From: Symbiodinium sp. CCMP2592
Taxonomy: Eukaryota; Sar; Dinophyceae; Suessiales; Symbiodiniaceae
DNA: 64,000 nt
Direction of reading: 5' to 3'
Assembly: GCA_905221615.1 (NCBI GenBank)
Contig: CAJNDT010000319.1
Location: 62,001 to 126,000 of the forward strand
The notes under the pieces: generated by a model
What the model saw: only the letters and a program-made list of their open reading frames with translations
Database searches by the model: none
Told to the model about the DNA's origin: nothing
Part shown: piece after piece, positions 10,961-21,690 of the stretch
Layout: every line of letters begins with the position of its first letter
Numbering within the stretch: position 1 is the first letter of the stretch
Position numbers and translations under genes: made by a program

Positions 10961-11329
10961 AACAAACGAAGTAACGTAATATAACTCATACAAGCTCATG
11001 TAATGTGATGCATGCATGCACGCATGCATGTGTACGTACTCCCAGAAGCCTTAAGCCAATGCCCGGCAACCTCAAGTTTCGGCCATCCGCTGATAATGTA
11101 GGAACCTGATTAGGAAATTCCCCTGATTAGAATGGCACGGGCCGGGTGTTGGGGTCAGATTTGTATGTGTTTTAATTGAACCCCAAATAAGGATAAAAAA
11201 TTGAAAAAACAACCCCCCCAATTAGACAGGCTCGTTCCATCCACAGGAACAATTTGATTGACTTTCAATTGAACCCAAAATAAATAAAATGTCCCCCCAA
11301 TTAGACAGGATACCCCACAGCCCCCAGCC

Positions 11330-12320
11330 CTTCTTATGGACCCTGAATAATTCTTAAAGATAACCCCCTGATTAAAAAGGGTCTAATCTCTCACAGCAAC
11401 CAGCACCCCCCTAATTAATTTTTTAGCTCGCAGCCCCTGATTAGTTAGGACCCCACAGCCCCCAACCCTTCTTATGGACCCTGAATAATTCTTAAAGATA
11501 ACCCCCTGATTAAAAAGGGTCTAATCCCTCACAGCAACCAGCACCCCCCTAATTAATTTTTTAGCTTACAGCCCCTGATTAGTTAGGACCCCACAGCCCC
11601 CAACCCTTCTTATGGACCCTGAATAATTCTTAAAGATAACCCCCTGATTAAAAAGGGTCTAATCCCTCACAGCAACCAGCACCCCCCTAATTAATTTTTT
11701 AGCTTACAGCCCCTGATTAGTTAGGACCCCACAGCCCCCAGCCCTTCTTATGGACCCTGAATAATTCATAAAGATAACCCCCTGATTAAAAAGGGTCTAA
11801 TCCCTCACAGCAACCAGCACCCCCCTAATTAATTTTTTAGCTTACAGCCCCTGATTAGTTAGGACCCCACAGCCCCCAACCCTTCTTATGGACCCTGAAT
11901 AATTCTTAAAGATAACCCCCTGATTAAAAAGGATCTAATCCCTCACAGCAACCAGCACCCCCCTAATTAATTTTTTAGCTTACAGCCCCTGATTAGTTAG
12001 GACCCCACAGCCCCCAGCCCTTCTTATGGACCCTGAATAATTCTTAAAGATAACCCCCTGATTAAGAAGGGTCTAATCCCTCACAGCAACCAGCACCCCC
12101 CTAATTAAATTTTCAGCTTACAGCCCCTGATTAGTAAGGACCCCACACGACCCAACCCTTCTTATGGACCCTGAATAATTCTTAAAGATAACCCCCTGAT
12201 TAAAAAGGGTCTAATCCCTCACAGCAACCAGAACCCCCTAATTAATTTTTTAGCTTACAGCCCCTGGTTAGTTAGGACCCCACACCACCCAACCCTTCTT
12301 ATGGACCCTGAACAATTCTC
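11330..12320. repeat. 138-bp tandem satellite, about seven units
   Basis: The landmark TTCTTATGGA occurs at 11331, 11469, 11607, 11745, 11883, 12021, 12159 and 12296, i.e. every 138 bp (137 for the last). Units are almost identical in the middle and decay at both ends. Each contains CCCCTGATTA and CCCCCTAATTAATTTTTT. There is no spacer variation and no ORF. Confidence 0.95.
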
Positions 12321-12589
12321 AGATTAGAGAAGATCGTTGTTTACAGTCCCCAATAATTTTTAGAATTACTTCCCCCCCAGTTATCCTAAACCCAAACACC
12401 TTTAACGTCACCCCATTCAAGTATAGGCTGTCAATTAGGGTAATTCTAAGGGTTAGGTGGCTAGCTTAGTAGGGTGTAGGGTTTAGGCCCCAAATTAAAC
12501 AAGGCTCAGAACCCAAAACACAATTAGGCAGAACCCCCTCTTGAAATCCCATACAGCTAGAAATCCCCAACCCAAACCACCCAAAGTCA

Positions 12590-12730
12590 CCCCGCAAAAG
12601 ACTTAGGGTAAAATAGGGTTCGAGGTTTAATTAGGGTTTTGAGTTTGGGGTTCGGGGTTTCGGGTTCAGGGCTTAGGGTTTTGGGTTTGGGGTTGGGTGT
12701 TTAGGGTTTGGGGTTGGGTGTTTAAGTTCT
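12590..12730. repeat. Degenerate telomere-like stretch
   Basis: GGGTTTAGGGTTTGGGGTTGGGTGTTTAG-type text with TTAGGG, TTTGGGG and TTCGGGG variants. It is not a perfect (TTTAGGG)n array and is internal, so it is decayed or unrelated G-rich repeat rather than an active telomere. Confidence 0.55.
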
Positions 12731-12820
12731 CAAGCACCTCAGAAAGGCTCATTTTGGCTCATGCTCAGATCTGGCGCTCATGTCTTCAAGCACATGAGAA
12801 AGGCACATATTGCCTCATGC

Positions 12821-14172
12821 TCAGAGCTTGTACTCATCTCGGATGACCCGGCCAGTTTTTTTGGCTTCAAGTCTCATGTAGTAGGCCAAGCATTTGGACT
12901 CATCGCAGCGCAGACATCCTGAGGTGTGTCTGCATTTGCTGCAAACGCCTATCTCATACAGCTTGATCCTAAGAGCTTCTTTGCGGTACTCATCGGGCAG
13001 CTCTGATTCCAGAATCGGCCCTCCGTCATGCACCAGCTCATAAGCTTTCTTTTGGAGCTCATTGAGCTCAAGGTTTTTCATCATCCGCTTTGCGGCGACC
13101 TCAGCCAAGTGCTCACGCTCCTTCTTGGCTTTCTCACCTTGGGCGATCAGCTTCTCCTTGGCTGACTTATGACCGCTAATTACTAAACTACTTCCTACGG
13201 TTGATGATATAAATCCTGCATGACCTTAAGGGCCGTAGACTATGGAATTTATGGTATATTCCTTATTATGGGTAATGCAGGATTTAGATCATCAGCAGTA
13301 CTACCTAGTACCTACCACCTACTCTCTACCAATTTCAAGTTACTTGAGTACAAATTACTTGCCTACTTCCTACAGCGAGCTCCAGAAAGTTGGAATATGG
13401 TTTCATGGTAGGATACCCTATAATTTACCATAGAAGGGTTAGGATAATCATATTCCAACTTTCTGGCTTTTACCTTAATACTTCAAAAAGTTATGTACTA
13501 CACAATCGGAAAAAACCAAGTCTCATGATGCTTCTGCAATTCCCCAATCCTCTTGCTCTGCTCAATCTTCAAGCCGGTGCTCCCCTTATGGAGCCTCTCA
13601 TGCCTGGGTCAGGGTTGGGATACTATTAAAAAATACGTATGTTCTATTTTTAAAAAGCAACGAAATACATAAGTACTCAACTAATTAATTATAACCAAAG
13701 TGCCATCGGCTCGCTGCCCATGTTGGCCAGCCAGTGGCAGCCGGGCCATGGCCCATGGCCTCAGCTGCCTCCCGCTCAAGGCTCGCCAGCAAGAAGATCC
13801 CACACTCATCTGCTCCCTGATGCACTTTTGTCATCCTCTCAGGAAGCTCTGCCTGATCCACCAATCCAAGGCTCAGCAGGCTCGCCAGGACCTTCGCCGC
13901 GTACTCACGGCACTGCTGCGACTCATCAGGCAGGCTGTCGTAGTACCTCATGGGAAGGCTTTAGGGTCCCTCATTACATTCACTCTATAATTTAAGGCAT
14001 ATAGTAGAAGCCAGAAAGTTGGAACATCAGACTCCTCATGCCCTTAAGGTAAAGTATAAGGGATTCTAGCACTAATCCTCCTAAAGCCATGTTCCAACTT
14101 TCTGGCTTCTACTATATTCCATATTTATATATACCATACAAAACGTTTAATATATATATATATATATATGTG

Positions 14173-14219
<47 letters not shown>

Positions 14220-15134
14220 TAGTATAATAAACTGCAAGTGTCATGTGGGGGACCTGATGCTCATCGGTGCTGATCGCCGGTCAACGACCAGCAGAACCCA
14301 ATGCCCATGCGAGCCCAATGGCAAAAAACAAAGCTTGTGCTCACTCATCAATTTCTTCACTACCTTTGCGTACTCATCCACATCAATCCGTGGCTCCTCA
14401 TGGGCTAAATACAGCGGCTGGGTCCACCCAGGGCTCACGAAACTCATTGTCTTGGCTTGTTCCTCATGCGTATGCCCACTCTTCTCCAGCTGCCATCTCA
14501 TCAGGGCCCAGCCCAGATGGATGTGCTGGAGGCTGATGCCCCCAGCTGGCATCTTCAATGGCAGCTCATCGACCTCATCCAGGGACCCCAGCAGGTCCAG
14601 GTCTTCGCTCAACAAACCCATCTCACCCAGGATCTCCTGCTTCCAGTGCCGGCTCAAGCTCATCTGCTGCCACTTGTATGCCTTCACGTCCTTGCCAATC
14701 TCAACGACATAGCGCTTGCTCACCCACTCCTTCCTCTCTTTGCCCCCCATGTGCGGGCACACCCCAAGCAGCACGTGGTAATTCTCAGTCGACTCACCCA
14801 GGATCTCACCTGATCGCCCAAACACACTTGTGCCTGCTCGCTCATCTATCACTCGCCATGTCCCTGATGGGCGAAGGGCCCCATCCGCCAACGGAGGGGC
14901 CTCACTCGGCGGAGGCAAAGGCACCGGCGGATCCTCATTCTTGGGAATCTTGCTTCCCGCCTTCATCATCTGCGATCTCTTCTGCTGTTTCTTAGCCATC
15001 TTGCCCAAGCTCAACGGCTTTTTCTTGGCCGATGGTTTCGCCTTGGCTTGACCTCGGCTCACTCTGGCCTCAGGAACCACGGTACTCATTGCTTCGAACC
15101 TGCATGCGGGAGGCTCGCTGCCAAATGAACTCAT
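12821..15134 (-). CDS. Ulp1/SENP-type cysteine protease (C48-like), four exons
   Basis: Joining minus-strand exons 15134-14254, 13958-13704, 13603-13517 and 13175-12821 gives an uninterrupted 525-residue frame. Residues 1-120 are a basic, Pro/Lys-rich, likely disordered tail. The protease domain shows the Ulp1 signature in order: GHW with His278, YYDSL with Asp301, and HQGADECGIF with Gln341 (oxyanion hole) and Cys346. The family removes SUMO or a related modifier. The His-Asp pair is split by intron 1 and restored exactly by splicing. The C-terminal 150 residues are a Lys/Glu helix followed by a Cys cluster (CSKCRHTSGCLRCDESKC), possibly metal binding and not usual for the family. Introns 1 and 3 are GT-AG; intron 2 fits best as GC-AG. 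The ATG at 15134 is preferred over an upstream GTG. The true target is unknown; a protease domain borrowed by a mobile element is possible, though introns argue for a host gene. Confidence 0.82.
13202..13294. mobile_element. 93-bp inverted-repeat element in intron 3
   Basis: GATGATATAAATCCTGCAT at 13203-13221 is matched by the reverse complement at 13275-13293 with one mismatch, and the outermost base pair extends to 13202/13294. The element lies wholly inside intron 3 (13176-13516) of the Ulp1-like gene. Ends differ from those of the CCAGAAAGTTGGAA elements, so it is a second type. No coding capacity. Confidence 0.65.
13382..13466. mobile_element. 85-bp inverted-repeat element in intron 3
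   Basis: CCAGAAAGTTGGAATATG at 13382-13399 has an exact 18-bp reverse complement at 13449-13466. It lies inside intron 3 of the Ulp1-like gene and shares the end CCAGAAAGTTGGAA with the element in intron 1 (13999-14117). The size and paired ends fit a MITE or introner element. No clear target-site duplication was seen. Confidence 0.72.
13999..14117. mobile_element. 119-bp element with perfect 29-bp inverted ends, intron 1
   Basis: Positions 13999-14027 and 14089-14117 are perfect 29-bp reverse complements containing GAAGCCAGAAAGTTGGAAC. The element sits inside intron 1 (13959-14253) of the Ulp1-like gene, between the catalytic His and Asp exons. Perfect ends suggest recent origin. It shares its inner end sequence with 13382-13466. 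Confidence 0.78.
14142..14217. repeat. (TA)n microsatellite in intron 1
   Basis: Two TA runs separated by TGTGTTTAA, located between the inverted-repeat element and the 5' splice site of intron 1. Confidence 0.9.
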
Positions 15135-15149
15135 TACGTACTCATAAGA

Positions 15150-15235
15150 AACCCCTCCACCCCTCACACCCCTCCACCCTCCACCCCTCCACTCACCTCA
15201 CTCCTCTCCACCCCTCCACCCCTAAGGCAAGCTCT
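15150..15235. repeat. CCACCCCT low-complexity tract
   Basis: CCCCTCCACCC-type repeats immediately upstream of the start of the minus-strand Ulp1-like gene; this is its promoter-side flank, but no promoter element can be named. Confidence 0.75.
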
Positions 15236-15239
15236 GCAT

Positions 15240-18200
15240 GTGGTGGTTGTGATTAGGAAAGCTCTGCTAGAAAGTAAGAATTCTTTTATCAAAGGCCTGT
15301 TAAAGAATGCGATTTCTCAAGTTCTGCAAGGCTACCCCTTTTGGGGTGCCTGACACCACAAATAAAGGAGCAAGCTTTGGGGTCCTGATTAGCAGGGCCG
15401 GTCGCCGGCGTCCGGCTCTGGTTTGGATCAGCAATCATAAGGAAAGCTCTGCCTGTGGTGCTTGTGGGTTTGGAAGAAGCAGTGATCAGGAAAGCTCTGC
15501 TGCCGGCGAAACTGCAGGCCTCCAGAAAGTAAGGATTTCTTTACCAAAGACCTCTTGAAGAATGCGATTTTCAAGTTTTGCAAGGCTACCCCCCTTCGGG
15601 TGCCTGACATCACAAATAAAGGAGCAAGCTCTGGGGGCCCTGATTAGCAGGGCCGGTCGCCGTCGTGTGGCTCTGGTTTGGATCAGCAATCATAAGGAAA
15701 GCTCTGCACGTGGTGGTTGTGGCTTTGGAAGAAGCAGTGATCAGGAAAGCTCTGGTGCCGGCGAAACTGCAGGCCTCCAGAAAGTAAGGATTTCTTTATC
15801 AAAGGCCTCTGAAAGAATGCGATTTTCAAGTTCTGCAAGGCTACCCCTTTTTGGGTGCCTGACACCACAAATAAAGGAGCAAGCTTTGGGGCCCTGATTA
15901 GCAGGGCCGGTCGCCGTCGTCCGGCTCTGGTTTGGATCAGCAATCATAAGGAAAGCTCTGCACGTGGTGGTTGTGGCTTTGGAAGAAGCAGTGATCAGGA
16001 AAGCTCTGCTGCCGGCGAAACGGCGAAACTGCAGGCCTCCAGAAAGTAAGGATTTCTTTATCAAAGGCCTCTCAAAGAATGCGATTTCTCAAGTTCTGCA
16101 AGGCTACCCCCCTTTGGGTGCCTGACACCACAAATAAAGGAGCAAGCTCTGGGGTCCTGATTAGCAGGGCCGGTCGCCGGTGTGTCAGGTCGGAAGGTGC
16201 CTCTGGCTTTGCAATCAGCAATCATCAAGGAAAGCTCTGCATGGGGGAGTGGTTGTGGCTTTGGCAAAAGCAGTGATCAGGAAAGTCCGCAGGCCTCCAG
16301 AAAGTAATGATTTCTTTATCAAAGGCCTCTCAAAGAATGCGATTTCTCAAGTTCTGCAAGGCTACCCCCCTTCGGGTGCCTGACACCACAAATAAAGGAG
16401 CAAGCTTTGGGGCCCTGATTAGCAGGGCCGGTCGCCGTCGTGTGGCTCTGGTTTGGATCAGCAATCATAAGGAAAGCTCTGCACGTGGTGGTTGTGGGTT
16501 TGGAAGAAGCAGTGATCAGGAAAGCTCTGGTGCCGGCGAAACTGCAGGCCTCCAGAAAGTAAGGATTTCTTTATCAAAGGCCTCTTAAAGAATGCGATTT
16601 CTCAAGTTCTGCAAGGCTACCCCTTTTTGGGTGCCTGACACCACAAATAAAGGAGCAAGCTTTGGGGCCCTGATTAGCAGGGCCGGTCGCCGTCGTCCGG
16701 CTCTGGTTTGGATCAGCAATCATAAGGAAAGCTCTGCACGTGGTGGTTGTGGATTTGGAAGAAGCAGTGATCAGGAAGCTCTGCTGCTGCGGGACAAACC
16801 ACAGCCTCCAAAAAGTAAGGATTTCTTTATCAAAGGCCTCTCAAAGAATGCGATTTCTCAAGTTCTGCAAGGCTACCCCTTCTTGGGTGCCTGACACCAC
16901 AAATAAAGGAGCAAGCTTGGGGGCCCTGATTAGCAGGGCCGGTCGCCGTCGTGTGGCTCTGGCTTGGATCAGCAATCATAAGGAAAGCTCTGCACGTCGT
17001 GGTCGTGGGTTTGGAAGAAGCAGTGATCAAGAAAGCTCTGCTGCCGGCGAAACTGCAGGCCTCCAGGAAGTAAGGATTTCTTTATCAAAGGCCTCTCAAA
17101 GAATGCGATTTCTCAAGTTCTGCAAGGCTGCCCCTTTTTGGGTGCCTGACACCACAAATAAAAGAGCAAGCTTTGGGGCCCTGATTAGCAGGGCCGGTCG
17201 CCGTCGTGTGGCTCTGGTTTGGATCAGCAATCATAAGGAAAGCTCTGCACGTGGTGGTTGTGGCTTTGGAAGAAGCAGTGATCAGGAAAGCTCTGGTGCC
17301 GGCGAAACTGCAGGCCTCCAGAAAGTAAGGATTTCTTTATCAAAGGCCTCTAAAGAATGCGATTTCTCAAGTTCTGCAAGGCTACCCCTTTTTGGGTGCC
17401 TGACACCACAAATAAAGGAGCAAGCTTTGGGGCCCTGATTAGCAGGGCCGGTCGCCGTCGTGTGGCTCTGGTTTGGATCAGCAATCATAAGGAAAGCTCT
17501 GCACGTGGTGGTTGTGGGTTTGGAAGAAGCAGTGATCAGGAAAGCTCTGCTGCCGGCGAAACTGCAGGCCTCCAGAAAGTAAGGATTTCTTTATCAAAGG
17601 CCTCTTAAAGAATGCGATTTCTCAAGTTCTGCAAGGCTACCCCTTTTTGGGTGCCTGACACCACAAATAAAGGAGCAAGCTTTGGGGCCCTGATTAGCAG
17701 GGCCGGTCGCCGGCGTCCGGCTCTGGTTTGGATCAGCAATCATAAGGAAAGCTCTGCACGTGGTGGTTGTGGCTTTGGAAGAAGCAGTGATCAGGAAAGC
17801 TCTGCTGCCGGCGAAACTGCAGGCCTCCAGAAAGTAAGGATTTCTTTATCAAAGGCCTCTCAAAGAATGCGATTTCTCAAGTTCTGCAAGGCTACCCCCT
17901 TTGGGTGCCTGACACCACAAATAAAGGAGCAAGCTTTGGGGCCCTGATTAGCAGGGCCGGTCGCCGTCGTGTGGCTCTGGTTTGGATCAGCAATCATAAG
18001 GAAAGCTCTGCACGTGGTGGTTGTGGCTTTGGAAGAAGCAGTGATCAGGAAAGCTCTGCTGCCGGCGAAACTGCAGGCCTCCAGAAAGTAAGGATTTCTT
18101 TATCAAAGGCCTCTTAAAGAATGCGATTTCTCAAGTTCTGCAAGGCTACCCCTTTTGGGGTGCCTGACACCACAAATAAAGGAGCAAGCTTTGGGGTCCT

Positions 18201-19150
18201 GATTAGCAGGGCCGGTCGCCGTCGTGTGGCTCTGGTTTGGATCAGCAATCATAAGGAAAGCTCTGCACGTGGTGGTTGTGGATTTGGAAGAAGCAGTGAT
18301 CAGGAAGCTCTGCTGCTGCGGACAAACCACAGCCTCCAAAAAGTAAGGATTTCTTTATCAAAGGCCTCTCAAAGAATGCGATTTCTCAAGTTCTGCAAGG
18401 CTACCCCTTCTTGGGTGCCTGACACCACAAATAAAGGAGCAAGCTTTGGGGCCCTGATTAGCAGGGCCGGTCGCCGTCGTGTGGCTCTGGCTTGGATCAG
18501 CAATCATAAGGAAAGCTCTGCACGTCGTGGTCGTGGGTTTGGAAGAAGCAGTGATCAAGAAAGCTCTGCTGCCGGCGAAACTGCAGGCCTCCAAAAAGTA
18601 AGGATTTCTTTATCAAAGGCCTCTTAAAGAATGCGATTTCTCAAGTTCTGCAAGGCTACCCCTTTTTGGGTGCCTGACACCACAAATAAAAGAGCAAGCT
18701 TTGGGGCCCTGATTAGCAGGGCCGGTCGCCGTCGTGTGGCTCTGGTTTGGATCAGCAATCATAAGGAAAGCTCTGCACGTGGTGGTTGTGGCTTTGGAAG
18801 AAGCAGTGATCAGGAAAGCTCTGCTGCCGGCGAAACTGCAGGCCTCCAGAAAGTAAGGATTTCTTTATCAAAGGCCTCTTAAAGAATGCGATTTCTCAAG
18901 TTCTGCAAGGCTACCCCTTTTTGGGTGCCTGACACCACAAATAAAGGAGCAAGCTCTGGGGGCCCTGATTAGCAGGGCCGGTCGCCGTCGGATCAGCAAT
19001 CATAAGGAAAGCTCTGCACGTGGTGGTTGTGGCTTTGGAAGAAGCAGTGATCAGGAAAGCTCTGCTGCCGGCGAAACTGCAGGCCTCCAGAAAGTAAGGA
19101 TTTCTTTATCAAAGGCCTCTTAAAGAATGCGATTTTCGAGTTTTTCCCGA
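15240..19150 (+). repeat. 255-bp tandem array, about 15 units; possible exon array
   Basis: The landmark ATGCGATTT recurs at 15307, 15562, 16079, 16592, 17102, 17357, 17612, 18121, 18376, 18631 and 18886 among others, spacing 255 bp or near multiples. The plus frame stays open over each unit (85 codons); ends differ by CAA or TAA in an AAAGGCCTCT(C/T)AAAGA context. Each unit has a donor-like AGAAAGTAAGG and, 57 nt later, TTCTGCAAG before GCTACCCC. Read this way, a unit is a 198-nt phase-0 exon (66 residues, with blocks SFGALISRAGRRR, ALVWISNHKESS and GCGFGRSSDQESS) plus a 57-nt intron that hides the TAA. No domain was recognised. It could equally be a non-coding satellite. Confidence 0.7.
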
Positions 19151-19214
19151 AAGCATCGCGAAGGGTTCTTCCGTGTGGAACGCCGCAGCTGAGTACATAG
19201 ATGACAGACATAGA

Positions 19215-19640
19215 ATCAACTTACTTGACTCCATACTTTACTCTACACTCTACACTTGATACTTGACTCTACACTTGATACTTACTTACTTACTTGACCC
19301 CTATGACTGACTCTCTACACTTGACACTTGACTCTATGATACTTGACTCTACACTTGATACTTGACTCTGTGTTATGCTATCTCTATACTTGCTTACGAC
19401 TTACTTACTTACTTACTTCACTCTACTTACTTACTTACTTGATTACTTACTTACTTACTTCACTCTACTTACTTACTTACTTACTTGACACTGGACTCTA
19501 TGGTATGCTATCTCTATTATGCTATCTCTATACTTACTTACTTACTTACTTACTTTTACTTACTTACTTACTTACTTGCTTGACTACTTACTTACTTACT
19601 TTTCACTTACTTACTCCATACTTACTTGCGTTCGTTCCAA
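19215..19640. repeat. (ACTT)n microsatellite
   Basis: CTTA/ACTT tetranucleotide runs mixed with ACTCTACACTTGAT phrases. The Leu/Tyr-rich open frame is a by-product. Confidence 0.92.
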
Positions 19641-20200
19641 CGCGAGGTAACGGTTACGCATTTTAGGGTTCCCTCGCAACCCTTCACCCAGGGATTCGCC
19701 TCCTCGGGCGTTCAAACGCTAGGTAAAGTGACACATTTTAGGCGCACCGCGCAACCCTTCCCAGGGATTCGCTGCCTCGGGCGTTCAAACGCTAGGTAAA
19801 GTGACACATTTTAGGCGCACCGCGCAACCCTTCCCATGGATTCGCTGCCTCGGGCGTTCAAACGCGAGGTAAAGTTACACATTTTAGGCGCCCGCGCAAC
19901 CCTTCCCAGGGATTCGCTCCTCGGGCGTTCAAACGCTAGGTAAAGTGACACATTTTAGGCGCACCGCGCAACCCTTCCCAGGGATTCGCTGCCTCTGGCG
20001 TTCAAACGCGAGGTAAAAGTTACACAACCGCGCAACCCTTCACAGGATTCGCCTCCTCCGTTCAAACGCGAGGTAAAGATTCTTGCGGGCGCCGCGCACC
20101 CTTCCAGGGATCGCCTCCTCGGGCGTTCAAACGCTAGGTAAAGTGACACATTTTAGGCGCACCGCGCAACCCTTCACAGGGTTTGGGTGCAGTTCAAATT
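19640..20200. repeat. Tandem repeat of about 74 bp
   Basis: Units contain TTCAAACGC(T/G)AGGTAAAG, ACACATTTTAGGCGC and CGCAACCCTTCCCAGGGATT; the landmark ACACATTTTA occurs at 19731, 19804 and 19878, giving spacings of 73-74 bp. It grades into the 84-bp repeat downstream, which keeps the AGGTAAAG and CAACCCTTCACAGGGATT parts. Confidence 0.85.
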
Positions 20201-20720
20201 TTTTTGCAACCCTTCACAGGGATTTGCATTTTGCAACCCTTCACAGGGATTGGCGTGGTCGGGTGTTCGAACGCGAGGTAAAGTTGCATTTTTTGATTTG
20301 CATTGAAATGAATTTTGCAACCCTTCACAAGGATTGGCGTGGTGGAGTGTTCGAACGCGAGGTAAAGTTGCAATTTTTGATGAGCATTGAGATGAATTTT
20401 GCAACCATTCACACGGATTGGCGTGGTGGAGTGTTCGAACGCGAGGTAAAGTTGCATTTTTTGATGAGCATTGAGATGAATTTTGCAACCCCTCACAGGG
20501 ATTGGCGTGGTCGAGTGGTTGAACGCGAGGTAAAGTTGCAATTTTTGATGAGCATTGAAATGAATTTTGCAACCCTTCACAGGGATTGGCGTGGTGGAGT
20601 GTTCGAACGCGAGGTAAACTTGCAATTTTTGATGAGCATTGAAATGAATTTTGCAACCCCTCACAGGGATTGGCGTGGTCGAGTGGTCGAACGCAAGGTA
20701 AAGTTGCACATTTTGCGGTG
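20200..20720. repeat. 84-bp tandem repeat, open in frame
   Basis: AATTTTGCAA recurs at 20311, 20395, 20479, 20563 and 20647, exactly 84 bp apart. Because 84 is a multiple of three, both strands keep open 28-residue peptide repeats (for example FATLHRDWRG and FEREVK on plus). It derives from the 74-bp family upstream. I see no splice signals or start context that favour coding. Confidence 0.85.
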
Positions 20721-20909
20721 CCCCGCGCAATCCTTCATTGAGAGGGATTAGCTTCCTCGAATGTTCTAATCGGAAGGTGTGCAGGTACTGTTGCATGGTC
20801 TTTGGGCGCTGCGTGTAACCCTCTGCATGGATTGGAGTGGTCCAGGGTTGAAACGTGTGTGCAAACTACTACTTGTATGCTTTCCGCCGTGCAACTCTCC
20901 ACAGGGAGT

Positions 20910-21225
20910 GGCGTGGTCGATTGCAGGAACTTGCATCTCTGCGAGGTGCAATTGGCAACCCTTCAGAGGGATTGGCAAATGCATATATCGATAATATACG
21001 CACATATATATATATATATATATGTGGTCGATTGCAGGAACTTGCATCTCTGCGAGGTGCAATTGGCAACCCTTCAGAGGGATTGGCAGATGCATATATC
21101 GATAATATACGCACATATATATATATATGTGGTCGATTGCAGGAACTTGCATCTCTGCGAGGTGCAATTGGCAACCCTTCAGAGCGATTGGCAGATGCAT
21201 ATATCGATAATATACGCACATATAT
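20910..21225. repeat. Tandem repeat of 105-111 bp with TA runs
   Basis: Three units begin GTGGTCGATTGCAGGAAC at about 20913, 21024 and 21129 and end in CGATAATATACGCACA followed by (TA)n of different lengths. Confidence 0.88.
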
Positions 21226-21229
21226 ATAT

Positions 21230-21312
21230 ATATATCTATCTTTCTATCTATCCATATATAGATAGATAGATAGATAGATAATAGATATATAGATAGATAG
21301 ATAGATAGACAT
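21230..21312. repeat. (GATA)n/(TA)n microsatellite
   Basis: CTAT/GATA tetranucleotide run with TA tracts. The long Tyr/Ile-rich frames crossing it are artefacts. Confidence 0.9.
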
Positions 21313-21366
21313 ATATTCATGCGCCTGTACGGCGCGTACGCTGTCTTGCGACGGCGCAACGCGCCG

Positions 21367-21690
21367 CTGCCTGGCCGATGCCCTGCAGGCTCGGAGCTTC
21401 TTCCTGCTTTGTAGAGGCTTTCTCCTTGCACACGTTTGACTCGCAGGCTGCCTGGTCGATGACCTGCAGGCTCGGAGCTTCTTCCTGCTTTGTAGAGGCT
21501 TTCTCCTTGCACACGTTTGACTCGCAGGCTGCCTGGTCGATGACCTGCAGGCTCGGAGCTTCCTCCTGCTTTGTAGAGGCGTTCTCCTTGCACACGTTCG
21601 ACTCGCAGGCTGCCTGGCCGATGACTTCTGCAGGCTCGGAGTTTCTTGCTGCTCTGTAAAGGCTTTCTCCTTGCACGTTTGCCTGCCTCG
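21367..21690. repeat. 81-bp tandem repeat, about 3.7 units
   Basis: Unit begins CTGCCTGGTCGATGACCTGC and ends ACGTTTGACTCGCAGG; 81 bp is a multiple of three, so several frames stay open on both strands. A minus frame gives a repeated Cys/Lys/Glu peptide (CKEKAS, QEEAPSLQ). Coding status is undecided. Confidence 0.8.

Noticed and set aside
11330..12320. Regular identical repeats, CRISPR-like at first sight
   Set aside because: The 138-bp units are contiguous with no unique spacers and no cas genes; this is a satellite.
12590..12730. Active telomere
   Set aside because: Internal, short and with mixed unit lengths; at most decayed telomere-like sequence.
12751..12766. CATTTTGGCTCA, matching 12 bases of the dinoflagellate spliced leader
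   Set aside because: It lies in a small diverged direct repeat (12729-12770 and 12788-12830) in a CTCATG-rich area, without the leader's first bases or a transcript start context; chance is likelier than a leader relic.
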